64,000 bases of DNA from Novosphingobium rosa NBRC 15208 (GTDB lineage Bacteria; Pseudomonadota; Alphaproteobacteria; Sphingomonadales; Sphingomonadaceae): positions 38,055-102,054 of the forward strand of contig NZ_BCZE01000027.1 in NCBI RefSeq assembly GCF_001598555.1, in the 5' to 3' direction. The notes beneath the pieces are model-generated. The model ran no database searches. It was not told where the DNA came from and saw only the letters and a program-made list of their open reading frames with translations. This document shows, one piece after another, positions 7,729 through 16,233 of the stretch. Position numbers and translations under genes: made by a program. Numbering within the stretch: the stretch's first letter is position 1; each line of letters begins with the position of its first letter.

Positions 7729-9231
7729 CTAAAGGAAGGTGACCAGATTCAGCAGGCCATTCACCGCCGTGCCGATGTTCCGGTTGTAGACCGGATGCAC
7801 CACCACGCTGATGCCCGGCTGGATGTAAAGGCCATGGGTGATGCGGAAGCTGTAGCTGCCCGTATAGGCCTGCGTCGTGGCGAAAGGCGTGAAGCCGCCA
7901 AGCGTGTTGGCCTCGCGGCCATCCCGGCCATAGCCGCTGATCGCCGCGACCAGCGACACCATGTCACCGGGCCGGCCGGCAAAGGGGCCGCGCATATAGG
8001 TGCGCAACTCGTAATAGCGGTTGATGAGGTCGACCTTGGCGGGTGCCGCATTGTAGGTGGCCCCCACATAGACGCCGCGCGCGGGGTGGTCGGCATCGGG
8101 CTGGGTCAACTGCCGGTCGATGGCGCCATAGGCGAAGTAATTGGCGTGCCGGCTCTTGTCGACAAAGGCCGTGTAGTCCGAACTGTTGTAGAGCCCGCCC
8201 GCACGCAGCCAGAAGGATTTGATGCCCGGCGCCGGCACGACGCGATAGCCCAGTTCCTGAATGACAAGGGGTCTTGCGCCCGGCGTGGTGAAGGCGAAGC
8301 CATCCGGATTGCTGTCCTGCTCGGTTGTCGAACCCCTGGGGCTGATGCTGCGCTGCAGGCCGGTGCGGGTGTAGAGATGGCTGGTCCAGTTGATGCGCGC
8401 GCTGAAGGTTGGGGCACCATACTGGCCATAGCTCATCCCCGCCTCGACCGGGATGCCCGCCTGCGGGCCCAGCGCGCCGCCCGACAGGCTGCCGCCCACC
8501 GACGTGCCCATATAGTCGGTCTGGTTGGCGATGATGCCCAGCTCCAGCTCGACCTTGCCGTGCAGGATCGGCTGATACCACGACAGGCCCTTCACCCGCA
8601 CGCCGCGAATACCGTCGCGCGCCTGATAGCCGTTGGTCGTGCCGGTGATGATCGCCTGGAGCTGCCCGCCTGCCAGCGCATCGCTCACGCGGCCCAGATC
8701 ATAGGTCAGCACGGCGGTATGATTGCCCGCCTGATAGGTCAGCTTCTGCCCATTGTAGAGCTGCGGGCCGGTCAGCCCCCTGCCCGCCTGGGCCATGTCA
8801 TAGCCGACCAGATTGATGCTGTAGAAGGTCAGGCCGAAACCCGCCTTGGCCAGCGCGCTGCGCCAGCCCCCGGCGTCCTGATCCACCGTATCGTCGAAGG
8901 TGGGAACCGCCGTCACCCAGCCTTTCAGCACCAGCTTGTTGAGCTGTTTGAACTTGTCGCTTTCGGTCGCATCGGCCTGCGGCGCCGCGGCCTGACGGCT
9001 GGGCACGTCTCCCCCGGTCGTGGTGGGCGGGTTGGGTGCAGGCAACTGGCTGGGCGGTTGCGCGGGATCGGTCTGGGCATGGGCATGACCGACGAAACCC
9101 AGAACGGCCGCCGTGGTCGCCAGCCACAAGCTGAGACCGGACGCTGCGGAACGCCGCCCGATCAAACCACATGGCTTGGGGGCAGCCTTCGACCACGCGG
9201 CGTTGCCCGCGTTGATGGGGGGATATGTCAC
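7729..9231 (-). CDS. OprB-like carbohydrate-selective porin
   Basis: A 500-residue outer-membrane protein. It has a long Sec signal (hydrophobic LWLATTAAVLGFVGHAHAQ), a Pro/Thr-rich linker, and a beta-rich domain with KGWVTAVPTFDD, WYQPILHGKVELELGI and GISVVVHPVYNRNIGTAVNG, resembling the C-terminal part of OprB porins. It ends in a hydrophobic/aromatic run (LVTFL). The start is GTG with a GGGAAAGG site 7 bases upstream. Transcription is toward the end of the VanA-type gene. It may admit sugars or small aromatic acids; the OprB family assignment comes from recalled patterns and is moderate. Confidence 0.65.
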   Translation of the reverse strand: MTYPPINAGNAAWSKAAPKPCGLIGRRSAASGLSLWLATTAAVLGFVGHAHAQTDPAQPPSQLPAPNPPTTTGGDVPSRQAAAPQADATESDKFKQLNKLVLKGWVTAVPTFDDTVDQDAGGWRSALAKAGFGLTFYSINLVGYDMAQAGRGLTGPQLYNGQKLTYQAGNHTAVLTYDLGRVSDALAGGQLQAIITGTTNGYQARDGIRGVRVKGLSWYQPILHGKVELELGIIANQTDYMGTSVGGSLSGGALGPQAGIPVEAGMSYGQYGAPTFSARINWTSHLYTRTGLQRSISPRGSTTEQDSNPDGFAFTTPGARPLVIQELGYRVVPAPGIKSFWLRAGGLYNSSDYTAFVDKSRHANYFAYGAIDRQLTQPDADHPARGVYVGATYNAAPAKVDLINRYYELRTYMRGPFAGRPGDMVSLVAAISGYGRDGREANTLGGFTPFATTQAYTGSYSFRITHGLYIQPGISVVVHPVYNRNIGTAVNGLLNLVTFL

Positions 9232-9612
9232 GAAAAACCTTTCCCTTTCGCGCGGTGTCTTTCCTTAAATCACCGGAAAGACACTCATGATGCGTCGGTT
9301 GCACCCGACGGCCTCGACCCGGCAGAGCATTATATTTGCTCGCTTATTCATGACTTTGATGTTTCCTGGCATCATCAAAGTCAATGGACGGGGTGCGCAA
9401 TGGATCCGCTTCATGACCTTATCTATCGCATATGCAGCATATTGAATGATCGGCATGCAGGATCAAGACTTCCACAGCAGAACATCTTCGCAAGGCGTCG
9501 CGAATTCATCGCTTCCAACAGAGATGCTCTTCATGCCACAGGACAGAAGCGCAGCGACAACCGGCCACCGGATCGCGAAACAATCCGGTGGCCGGCCGCC
9601 TTATACCCTAGT
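9232..9612. promoter_or_regulatory. upstream region of the OprB-like porin with an 11-bp dyad
   Basis: A 381-base gap between two minus-strand genes; no coding frame is convincing. TGACTTTGATG at 9351-9361 and CATCAAAGTCA at 9373-9383 are perfect inverted repeats separated by 11 bases, centred about 135 bases before the porin start. On the minus strand the dyad is not followed by a T run, so a protein-binding site is more likely than a terminator. A promoter for the porin probably lies between it and 9231. Confidence 0.5.
9561..9595 (-). terminator. hairpin terminator after the 950-residue TonB receptor
   Basis: CCGGCCACCGGAT at 9561-9573 pairs perfectly with ATCCGGTGGCCGG at 9583-9595 (13-bp stem, 9-base loop). 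It lies 18 bases after the stop codon of the receptor gene read on the minus strand. The following bases (TTGTCG) make only a weak T tract, so a Rho-independent terminator is likely but not certain. Confidence 0.6.
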
Positions 9613-12465
9613 TCAGAACTTCATCTTGACCCCCGCCGCAAAAGAACGCCCGCGCGGATCGTCACCCAAGGCGAAACCATCGCGCAGACCCGCACGCGTC
9701 CCGTTGCCGGAATAGGCGCCGATCGGCGGCGTGGCGTTGAACAGGTTCTGCACATTGACGAAATATTGCATGCGCCCGAAGCTGGCGTCGACATCCCAGG
9801 CTACATTGAGCGCGGTGGTGCCGAAAGCCGCCACATGGTTGTTCACGAAGACCTGCGTGGGGTCACCGCTCAGCTTCATGGCGTTGCGCCAGCGCTCCAT
9901 GATGTCCACCGTGACGTGGTTGACCGGCTGGAAACGCGCCATCACCGAGACGCGCACCGAAGGCGATGCGCCCAGCCCGGTGGGACCGAAGGCCGCGCCG
10001 CCCTGATCGATGGTGGCCACATTGGGCTGCTGGTAATAGATATGCGGTTGCCAGGCGACCAGCGCGCGCAGCGAGGCCGGGCGGCTGAACAGGGTGGCCG
10101 CGTAATTGGTTTCGAAATCGACCCCCCAGGTCTCGATCTGCGAGATGTTGACGTTCTGCACGATCCAGGCCTGCACCGCATTGCTGGTGGCCGTGCTGGT
10201 GTAGCCGTTGGGGCGCACCTGCAGCGCGCAATAGGGCGAGGAGCCGCCGCTGGCGTAGCAGGCGTTCTGGAAGGCGGTGGTGGAACCGTCGATCTGGGTG
10301 ATGGCGTTGGAGATCTTGATGTCATAGCCATCGATGGCGAAGCTGAGGCGCCGGGTGGGTTTGAACACCACGCCCGCCGTGAAGGAATTGCCGATCTCCG
10401 CCTTCAGATTGGGGTTGGAGGGGTTGATCGAGGGCACCGTGGGGCTGGTGTTCGTCAGCAGATCGGTGGGACGCACCGGCACAGAGGAGGTCGGCGCGAA
10501 GAGGTCGTAAAGGGTGGGCGCCCGGATATCGCGCGACTTTGTGCCCCGGAAGCGCAATTTGTCGGAGACCGCCCAGTCGAAGCCGATCTTCCAGGTCCAG
10601 TAATGGCCGCTGGTGTTGTAGCTGGTGGTGCGCGCCGCGCCATTGATGCTCAGCGATTTGGCGATGGCGCTGTCCTTCAGGATCGGCGCGTCGAACTCGC
10701 CCGCCACTTCCCACACCGTCTGGCTGACCGGCTGCAGCGACTGGCCGAACTGGAAATCGTTGAGCGCACCGCCAGCGGTGCAATTGTTGAAACGGATGCC
10801 GGTGCAATCGACCAGATTGGCCGGCGTGGAGCTGCTGCTGGAATGGAAGGACACCTTGCGCCATTCCGCCGAAAGCGCCGCATTGACCTCGCCCGCCCAG
10901 GTCGAGAAGGGCGATCCGCTGAAGCCGCCGGTGATGTCGTCCTGAATGGTGGTGGCCTTATAGTTCACCGTATCGGTGATGTAGGAGGCCGCCGCCGCCG
11001 AGACATTGCCCGGCCCGAAGACATTGATCGGCACGCAATTGTCGGCCAGGCCGGGGTTTGTCACCGTGACATTGCAGACGATCTTGCCGTTGCTGTTCAC
11101 CGCATCCAGCGCATAACCCAGCTTCTGCCGGTTCACGTCATTGGCCAGATTGGTGTTCAGCTTGGAGAGGCCATGGGTGTAGTCGATGTTCCAGGTGATG
11201 CCATGGACCTTGCCCGAAAAACCGCCCGTAAAGATGAACTGCTGCGAATCCGCCGTGGCCTGCGCGCGCGGCACATCGCTCATCAACTCGCTCAGCGCGA
11301 AGGTGGGCGATGTGGCCGGGAACATTGCCTGCACGGCGGGCGAGAGGAAGGCATTGGTGCGGCTGATGTTCACATTGGTGAGCTGCGCCGTCTCGGCATA
11401 ATTGGTGTTGGTCTTGAAGTTGCCCGAGGCCTGCACATAGGCATGAACATTGTCGGCCACATCATAGTCGAAGCGACCGAAGGCCTGATGCGCCCTCAAT
11501 TTGGAAATCAGGCTGGAATCCCAATAGCCGCCGTCGCCGCCGACCTGAATCGCCGAGGTGCCCGTGGTGGCGCCATTGGTGAAAGGCACCGGCACGCCAG
11601 CCGCGTTGAACACCATCTTGTTGCCGCCGATGGTCGTCAGGCCTCCGAAGGGAAAACCCGCCTGTCGCAGATTGCTTTGCAGCACATAAGGGTTGGCGGC
11701 GGTGCCCGCGCCCGTCACCCCGACCTGGTTGAGCCATGGCCGGCTGGAGCGATTGTCGATCCCGCCCTCATAGCGGTATTCATAGCTCAGTTCGAGATGA
11801 GCGCGCTCGCCAAGCTTGCCGCCCCAGGCGAGGGAGGCATCGGTCTTGGGATCGTCGCCATATTGCGTGATGCCTTCGCTCGCCTCGGCGCGAAAGCCCA
11901 GCAGCTTGTGGTTGATGACATAGTTCACCACGCCGGAAATCGCGTCCGAACCATAGACCGCCGAGACGCCGCCCGTCACGATATCCACCCGTTCTACCAG
12001 CGCCTGCGGGATCACGTCCACATCCACCGCGCCGTTGAACAGCGTGGGCGCCACGCGCTTGCCGTCCATCAGCACCAGCGTGCGGGTGGTACCCAGATTG
12101 CGCAGGTTGAGCTGGTTGGCCGAGCCATTGCCGCCCGCCGCGCTGCCGATGGTGGTGGGATTGCTGCTCGACCCGCGCGAGCCGGAAAAGGCCGGAATGG
12201 TGTTGAGCGCATCGGCCAGCGTGGCGCCGGGCTGCACTTTGAGCAGATCGTCGGTGGAGACCACCGTCACCGGCATCGGGCTGGCGTTGCCGTTCTTGAT
12301 GGTGCGCGATCCGGTGACGATGATGTCCTGATCGCTCGGCCGCACCGCCGACGCGCTGCCCGCGGCGGCCTGATCGGGCTGCGGCGCTGCCGTTTGGGCC
12401 AGCGCCGGCATGGCCCATGCCATGGCGCTGACGCCGCACAGCAAGATGCTGGAACGTGTTTTCAT
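9613..12465 (-). CDS. TonB-dependent receptor, large (950 residues)
   Basis: Signal peptide MKTRSSILLCGVSAMAWAMPALAQ, then the plug domain: QDIIVTGSRTIKNGNASPMPVTVV, LADALNTIPAFSGSRG, NLRNLGTTRTLVLMDGKRVAP, VERVDIVTGGVSAVYGSDAISGVVNYVIN. A barrel of about 700 residues ends in GRSFAAGVKMKF. ATG 12465 has GGGAGAG just upstream. This form, with the RTLVLMDGKRV block, is common among sphingomonad and xanthomonad receptors linked to plant-derived carbon sources. It is the downstream member of the minus-strand group containing the LigB-type dioxygenase at 12561, with a 95-base gap between, so co-transcription is possible. The substrate is unknown. Confidence 0.92.
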   Translation of the reverse strand: MKTRSSILLCGVSAMAWAMPALAQTAAPQPDQAAAGSASAVRPSDQDIIVTGSRTIKNGNASPMPVTVVSTDDLLKVQPGATLADALNTIPAFSGSRGSSSNPTTIGSAAGGNGSANQLNLRNLGTTRTLVLMDGKRVAPTLFNGAVDVDVIPQALVERVDIVTGGVSAVYGSDAISGVVNYVINHKLLGFRAEASEGITQYGDDPKTDASLAWGGKLGERAHLELSYEYRYEGGIDNRSSRPWLNQVGVTGAGTAANPYVLQSNLRQAGFPFGGLTTIGGNKMVFNAAGVPVPFTNGATTGTSAIQVGGDGGYWDSSLISKLRAHQAFGRFDYDVADNVHAYVQASGNFKTNTNYAETAQLTNVNISRTNAFLSPAVQAMFPATSPTFALSELMSDVPRAQATADSQQFIFTGGFSGKVHGITWNIDYTHGLSKLNTNLANDVNRQKLGYALDAVNSNGKIVCNVTVTNPGLADNCVPINVFGPGNVSAAAASYITDTVNYKATTIQDDITGGFSGSPFSTWAGEVNAALSAEWRKVSFHSSSSSTPANLVDCTGIRFNNCTAGGALNDFQFGQSLQPVSQTVWEVAGEFDAPILKDSAIAKSLSINGAARTTSYNTSGHYWTWKIGFDWAVSDKLRFRGTKSRDIRAPTLYDLFAPTSSVPVRPTDLLTNTSPTVPSINPSNPNLKAEIGNSFTAGVVFKPTRRLSFAIDGYDIKISNAITQIDGSTTAFQNACYASGGSSPYCALQVRPNGYTSTATSNAVQAWIVQNVNISQIETWGVDFETNYAATLFSRPASLRALVAWQPHIYYQQPNVATIDQGGAAFGPTGLGASPSVRVSVMARFQPVNHVTVDIMERWRNAMKLSGDPTQVFVNNHVAAFGTTALNVAWDVDASFGRMQYFVNVQNLFNATPPIGAYSGNGTRAGLRDGFALGDDPRGRSFAAGVKMKF

Positions 12466-12560
12466 GATACTCTCCCTGTTTTTATCGAATGTCGGGGGCT
12501 TGCGCGATGGGCCCCTCCAGCCCCGGCCGCAGCGTCATGCGCCGCGGCCGGGCGAGGCCA

Positions 12561-13559
12561 TCATTGCCCGGGTTGCCAATACATGAAGCCCATGCCCTCG
12601 CCGGTTCCGGCGGCGGTGCGCCAGCAAGGGACGTAATCCACCAGCGTCATCTGCGCCCCGGTGTGCTGAAGCGCCATCATCACGATGCTGTAGATCTTCA
12701 CCTCCGACGTGCCGGACTGGTAATAGCTGTCCGGAATGGCGGCGAGGCCATCGTAATCATAGGCGGCCAGTTTGCTCATCACGTCGCGGTCGAACGCCTC
12801 GTCATTGACGAAATGCGACAGGCCGCCGCTGGCGATCACCGCCACACGGATGTCTTCCGGCCATGCCTCGATGGCCTCGCGCAGCACGCGGCCGAAGTCG
12901 ATGCAGCGCTGCATCGAGGGCTGGGTCGGCGGATAGAACAGGTTGAACAGCACCGGCACATGCGGCGGCGGATTGTCCCCCATGATCTGGTGATAGACGA
13001 AGCTGTAGGCATGCGGCACGACCGGATAGTCAGCCTTCTGCTTCATCTGGCGCTCCATCCAGACGTTTTCGGGCCAGGCCTGAAGGTCGTTGAGGTCGAA
13101 ACCCTCCTTCTGGAACGCCTTGATGAGATAGGTCGCCAGATCGGGATGGGCCTGATGGACGACATGATGATCGGGCGCATAGACGGCGCGCTGCGGCGGC
13201 CCGTTATGAACCTCCTGCCCGGTGTAGATGGTGATCGCGGGGCTTTGATCGGGCCAGATTTCCTTCTGATCCTTGCCCAGAATGATCGCCACATCGACCT
13301 TGGCACGGCGATAGGCCGCCGCCATCTCGTCGAGAGCCGCGCGGCAGCGCGTCGCGCGCTCGGTGCGCTCCTTGATGGTCAGGAAAGGCTCAAAAGCGGC
13401 GCCGCGCTCGGCCTCCAGCTCGGGATAGGTCCAGGTCTTGCCCTGAAACCAGAGTTCGGGATTGTTGCGATCACGCTCGCCATTGGTGAGCCAGTCCTCG
13501 GGCTTTTGCCCCAGCATCCCGCTATGGGGGACTGCCATGCCGAATACAATCTTGGCCAT
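12561..13559 (-). CDS. LigB-type class III extradiol ring-cleavage dioxygenase (copy 1)
   Basis: A 332-residue catalytic subunit of the PF02900 (LigB/DesB/DesZ) superfamily, which opens catechol-type rings such as protocatechuate, gallate or 3-O-methylgallate with Fe(II) and O2. The first metal-ligand region is VPHSGMLG with His12. GKDQKEIW occupies the position of the second ligand (Gln where LigB has His). PHAYSFVYHQ probably holds the catalytic His, IASGGLSHFV is the glycine-rich block, and SGTSEVKIY supplies the late Glu. It is very similar to copy 2 at 33259-34260 (roughly 85 percent by eye). No separate small alpha subunit is nearby. The MFS gene at 13598 lies directly upstream in the same order as in copy 2. 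Exact substrate unresolved. Confidence 0.82.
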   Translation of the reverse strand: MAKIVFGMAVPHSGMLGQKPEDWLTNGERDRNNPELWFQGKTWTYPELEAERGAAFEPFLTIKERTERATRCRAALDEMAAAYRRAKVDVAIILGKDQKEIWPDQSPAITIYTGQEVHNGPPQRAVYAPDHHVVHQAHPDLATYLIKAFQKEGFDLNDLQAWPENVWMERQMKQKADYPVVPHAYSFVYHQIMGDNPPPHVPVLFNLFYPPTQPSMQRCIDFGRVLREAIEAWPEDIRVAVIASGGLSHFVNDEAFDRDVMSKLAAYDYDGLAAIPDSYYQSGTSEVKIYSIVMMALQHTGAQMTLVDYVPCWRTAAGTGEGMGFMYWQPGQ

Positions 13560-13597
13560 GATGTTTTGCCTATAGGTTTGAAGGATGTGAAAAAGGA

Positions 13598-14860
13598 TCA
13601 GTCCGCAATGCTGGGAGCCCAGCGCGGCTGAAGCAGAAACAGCGTCGTCAGGGCGCCGATCAGGCAGAAGACCACGATCGCCAGCATCGGCAGCACATAG
13701 CTGCCCCCCACATGCAGCAACCAACCCGAAAGGCTGGCTGCCACACCGCCCGACAGGCTGGTGGCCACCTGCTGCACCCCGGTCACCAGACCCACGGCGG
13801 GGCGCGGGATCAGCGTCAGGCGACACAGCGCCAGATTGTTGGCCGTGGCCAGCCCCAGGAAGGAGAGCGAAAAGACGTTCCAGAACAGCGCCGCCTGAAG
13901 CGATTGCGCATAGGCGCCCAGCAGCACGGTGCAGGCCCCCAGAAATCCGGCGATCACGAAGCCCTTGCGCACCAGCACCGGATCGCCGCCGCGATCGATG
14001 ATGCGATCCGCCGCCCAGCCCGCCACCACCGCCACCACCGCGATGCCCGCAAAGCTGAAGAAGGTGTAGAGCCCGGAATTGGCCAGGGAGAGCCCGCGCG
14101 CCTCGACCAGATAGGCCGGCATCCAGGTCATGCAATAGAAGGTGAAATAGCCGTAGCAGAAGGCGACGATCAGCGTGCCCCACACCATCGGGCTGGACAG
14201 AATGCCGCCCAGCGTCACTGCCGCAGCCTTGCGGCGGATTTCGGCCCGCGCCTCGGGCGGGGGCAGGTCGTTCTTCACCGCCAGCATCCAGGGCACCAGC
14301 CACAGCAGCCCCGCCGCCCCGGTGACGAAGAACATCACCCGCCAGTCATAGGTGACGATCAGCCAGGCCGCCATCGGCGCGCCGATGGCCGGGCCCAACT
14401 TGTTGCCCGCAGTGAAGATACCCACGGCGGTGCCGCTGTGGCTTTCGGGAAAATTGTCACGAATCCAGCGGTAACTCGCCGGGATCACCGCCGCCTCGGC
14501 CGCGCCGACAATGATGCGCATCACGATCAGCGCCGTCAGCGTGGAGATCGCGCCCGTGACGACCGTGGCCAGACACCACAGCGTGAAGCAGAGCGTATAG
14601 GGCGTCTTCACGCCATAGCGATCGACCAGCCAGCCCATCGGCATCTGCACCAGCCCATAGGACCAGAAGAACGCCGCATTGACCCAGCCGCGATCGAGAT
14701 CGCCCAGTCCGAAATGCTTGATGAAGGGCTTTTCGGCCAGCGCCGAGGAAATGCTGGTGCGGTCGACATAAGCGATCAGCACGCCAAGCGTGAGCAGCAA
14801 CAGCAAAGACCAGACCGCCGACGACACGCCAGCTGCCTCCGGGGCTTTGGCTGCCCGCAT
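13598..14860 (-). CDS. MFS transporter of the anion:cation symporter type (copy 1)
   Basis: A 420-residue, 12-helix permease for an organic acid. Typical ACS/phthalate-permease features are LIAYVDRTSISSAL in helix 1, GWLVDRYGVKTPY in the 2-3 loop, RIIVGAAEAAVIPASYRWIRDNFP, and GYFTFYCMTWMPAYLVEARG at the start of the second half. The frame runs further upstream into the next gene; ATG 14860 is chosen because it has a GAGGCA site and places helix 1 at the usual distance. Its close paralogue at 34384 also precedes a LigB-type dioxygenase, so the pair probably imports and cleaves the same kind of aromatic acid. Confidence 0.88.
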   Translation of the reverse strand: MRAAKAPEAAGVSSAVWSLLLLLTLGVLIAYVDRTSISSALAEKPFIKHFGLGDLDRGWVNAAFFWSYGLVQMPMGWLVDRYGVKTPYTLCFTLWCLATVVTGAISTLTALIVMRIIVGAAEAAVIPASYRWIRDNFPESHSGTAVGIFTAGNKLGPAIGAPMAAWLIVTYDWRVMFFVTGAAGLLWLVPWMLAVKNDLPPPEARAEIRRKAAAVTLGGILSSPMVWGTLIVAFCYGYFTFYCMTWMPAYLVEARGLSLANSGLYTFFSFAGIAVVAVVAGWAADRIIDRGGDPVLVRKGFVIAGFLGACTVLLGAYAQSLQAALFWNVFSLSFLGLATANNLALCRLTLIPRPAVGLVTGVQQVATSLSGGVAASLSGWLLHVGGSYVLPMLAIVVFCLIGALTTLFLLQPRWAPSIAD

Positions 14861-14960
14861 GTCTTGCCTCGCGGCATTGTCAAAGGCTTTTACCACCGCA
14901 TCATTCCCATCGTCATCTGCTTGAATTGTTCCGCCCGGGCATCGTCCGTCCGGCGCATGC

Positions 14961-15578
14961 TTATCGTGCCTCCAGACTTGCAACCGCCGCGCGGGCACAT
15001 GTCTCATCGAGGGTGAGATCGCCGCCTTGAAGGCTAGCGCCGGATACCGCGACAATACCGATCAGTTCACCGTGCCGGGTGACAGGTAATCCTCCTCCGC
15101 GCAGCACGCCGATGTCCGGATCGGCGGCGGCCTGCGCGGCCAGGGCCGGATCATGCGCCGCGCGGTTGGCGACATCGATGGAGGATTCGTGATAATGCGC
15201 GACGATGTTGGCCTTGGTCTGCGCGATCAGTTGCGAGCGAAAACCCGCGCCATCGCCCGAGAGCATCACCACCGGCCTGCCAAGAACATCGGCGATCAGC
15301 ACGCTCACTTTTGCGCCTTGCTGCGCACAACGGGCCTGCGCGGCCTGCGCAGCAAGAATGGCGGGCGCGAGCGCGGGGGCCTCGCCGCGCGGCAGGTTTT
15401 TGGGCATGGCCGCGATGGTCGCGGCAAGCGAGGGCACCGTGCCGCCCGCGCTCTCGGCATGGCTGGCAGCACCGGCTGGCGCGGCATCGGGCGCGGATGA
15501 CTGCGCCAGCTGCGCGCCCGCGCCCATCAATCCCAGCAGCAGAATGCCGCCCAGCGGCATGACTTGTTTCAACACCAT
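14961..15578 (-). CDS. exported GlcG/HbpS-family protein (DUF336)
   Basis: A 205-residue protein with a Sec signal (MVLKQVMPLGGILLLGLMGAGAQLAQS), an Ala-rich linker and a GlcG/HbpS domain from about residue 75. The domain has AILAAQAAQARCAQQGAKVSVLIADVLGRPVVM, AQTKANIVAHYHESS, GVLRGGGLPVTRHGELIGIVAVSGA and DETCARAAVA. Members of this family bind haem or cobalamin-like ligands or are of unknown function, and they often occur next to aromatic catabolic genes. It is transcribed 100 bases before the MFS/dioxygenase pair. The ATG at 15578 follows GGAAAG; a GTG one codon earlier is an alternative. Molecular function is unknown. Confidence 0.75.
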   Translation of the reverse strand: MVLKQVMPLGGILLLGLMGAGAQLAQSSAPDAAPAGAASHAESAGGTVPSLAATIAAMPKNLPRGEAPALAPAILAAQAAQARCAQQGAKVSVLIADVLGRPVVMLSGDGAGFRSQLIAQTKANIVAHYHESSIDVANRAAHDPALAAQAAADPDIGVLRGGGLPVTRHGELIGIVAVSGASLQGGDLTLDETCARAAVASLEAR

Positions 15579-15803
15579 CACATGTTCACTTTCCAGGGAA
15601 TGTTGGCAGACGGCAGGCATGGCACATCCTTCCCGAAATCCCGTCCAAGCCCGGCAGAGCCCGCGCGAAACAGGGTTGAGATCATGCGCCACCTGGTCCA
15701 GACTCCGGCAAAGACCGGTCTGAACCGTCAGCACTCTATGTTGATTGACCGGCGCCGGTGTTATCCGGCTCTACCGTCGCACGATCAGCGAGATGTCATC
15801 GCC

Positions 15804-16229
15804 ATGGTTGAAAATTCCTCTCTGTCGATTCGAGATATTATCGAAACATTCGCGATGGAGCGTCACCCCGTTTCAGGCTGGTATTGCCTGCACTACAGTG
15901 ACAGCGAGACCATGGGCCGCGCGAAACTCTCCGCGATCTATTATCTTCTTGCCGGTGACGAACCGATGGCCCCGCACAAGAGTGACGCGGTCGAAGTCTG
16001 GAGTCATTTCATGGGCGCTCCGGCCGAATTCGTCATCACCAATGGCAGCCGGATGCAGCTCACCAGCACGCTGGGCCCCGAGCTGGCGGCAGGGCAGCGC
16101 CCCCAGATGGCGATCCCGGCCTATCTCTGGCAATCCTGCCGCAGCCTGGGCGCGTGGAGCCTGCTGGGCTGCACCGCCTCGCCCGGTTTCACGCCGCGCG
16201 CCGCCTTCATCATGGATGCGGAGGACTAA
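15804..16229 (+). CDS. DUF985 cupin protein
   Basis: A 141-residue small beta-barrel protein of the cupin_5/DUF985 family. Characteristic blocks in order are IIETFAMERHPVSGWYCLHY, LSAIYYLLAGDEPMAPHKSDAVEVWSHFMG, TSTLGPELAAGQRPQMAIPAYLWQSCRSLGAWSLLGCTASPGF. The frame is open for another 80 codons upstream, but those overlap the divergent GlcG-type gene and lack family similarity. ATG 15804 has AGCGAG about 10 bases upstream. It converges on the LysR gene with only 4 bases between stops. Family members bind sugars or metals and are often of unknown role; a small-molecule isomerase or sensor is possible. Confidence 0.8.
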   Translation: MVENSSLSIRDIIETFAMERHPVSGWYCLHYSDSETMGRAKLSAIYYLLAGDEPMAPHKSDAVEVWSHFMGAPAEFVITNGSRMQLTSTLGPELAAGQRPQMAIPAYLWQSCRSLGAWSLLGCTASPGFTPRAAFIMDAED

Positions 16230-16233
16230 CATC

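Noticed and set aside
7660..12636. Plus-strand open frame of about 1658 codons
   Set aside because: It lies antisense to the OprB-like and TonB receptor genes, is rich in Arg/Gly/His/Ala as expected of GC-rich antisense, and has no domain pattern. The minus-strand genes have signal peptides, family motifs and ribosome sites.
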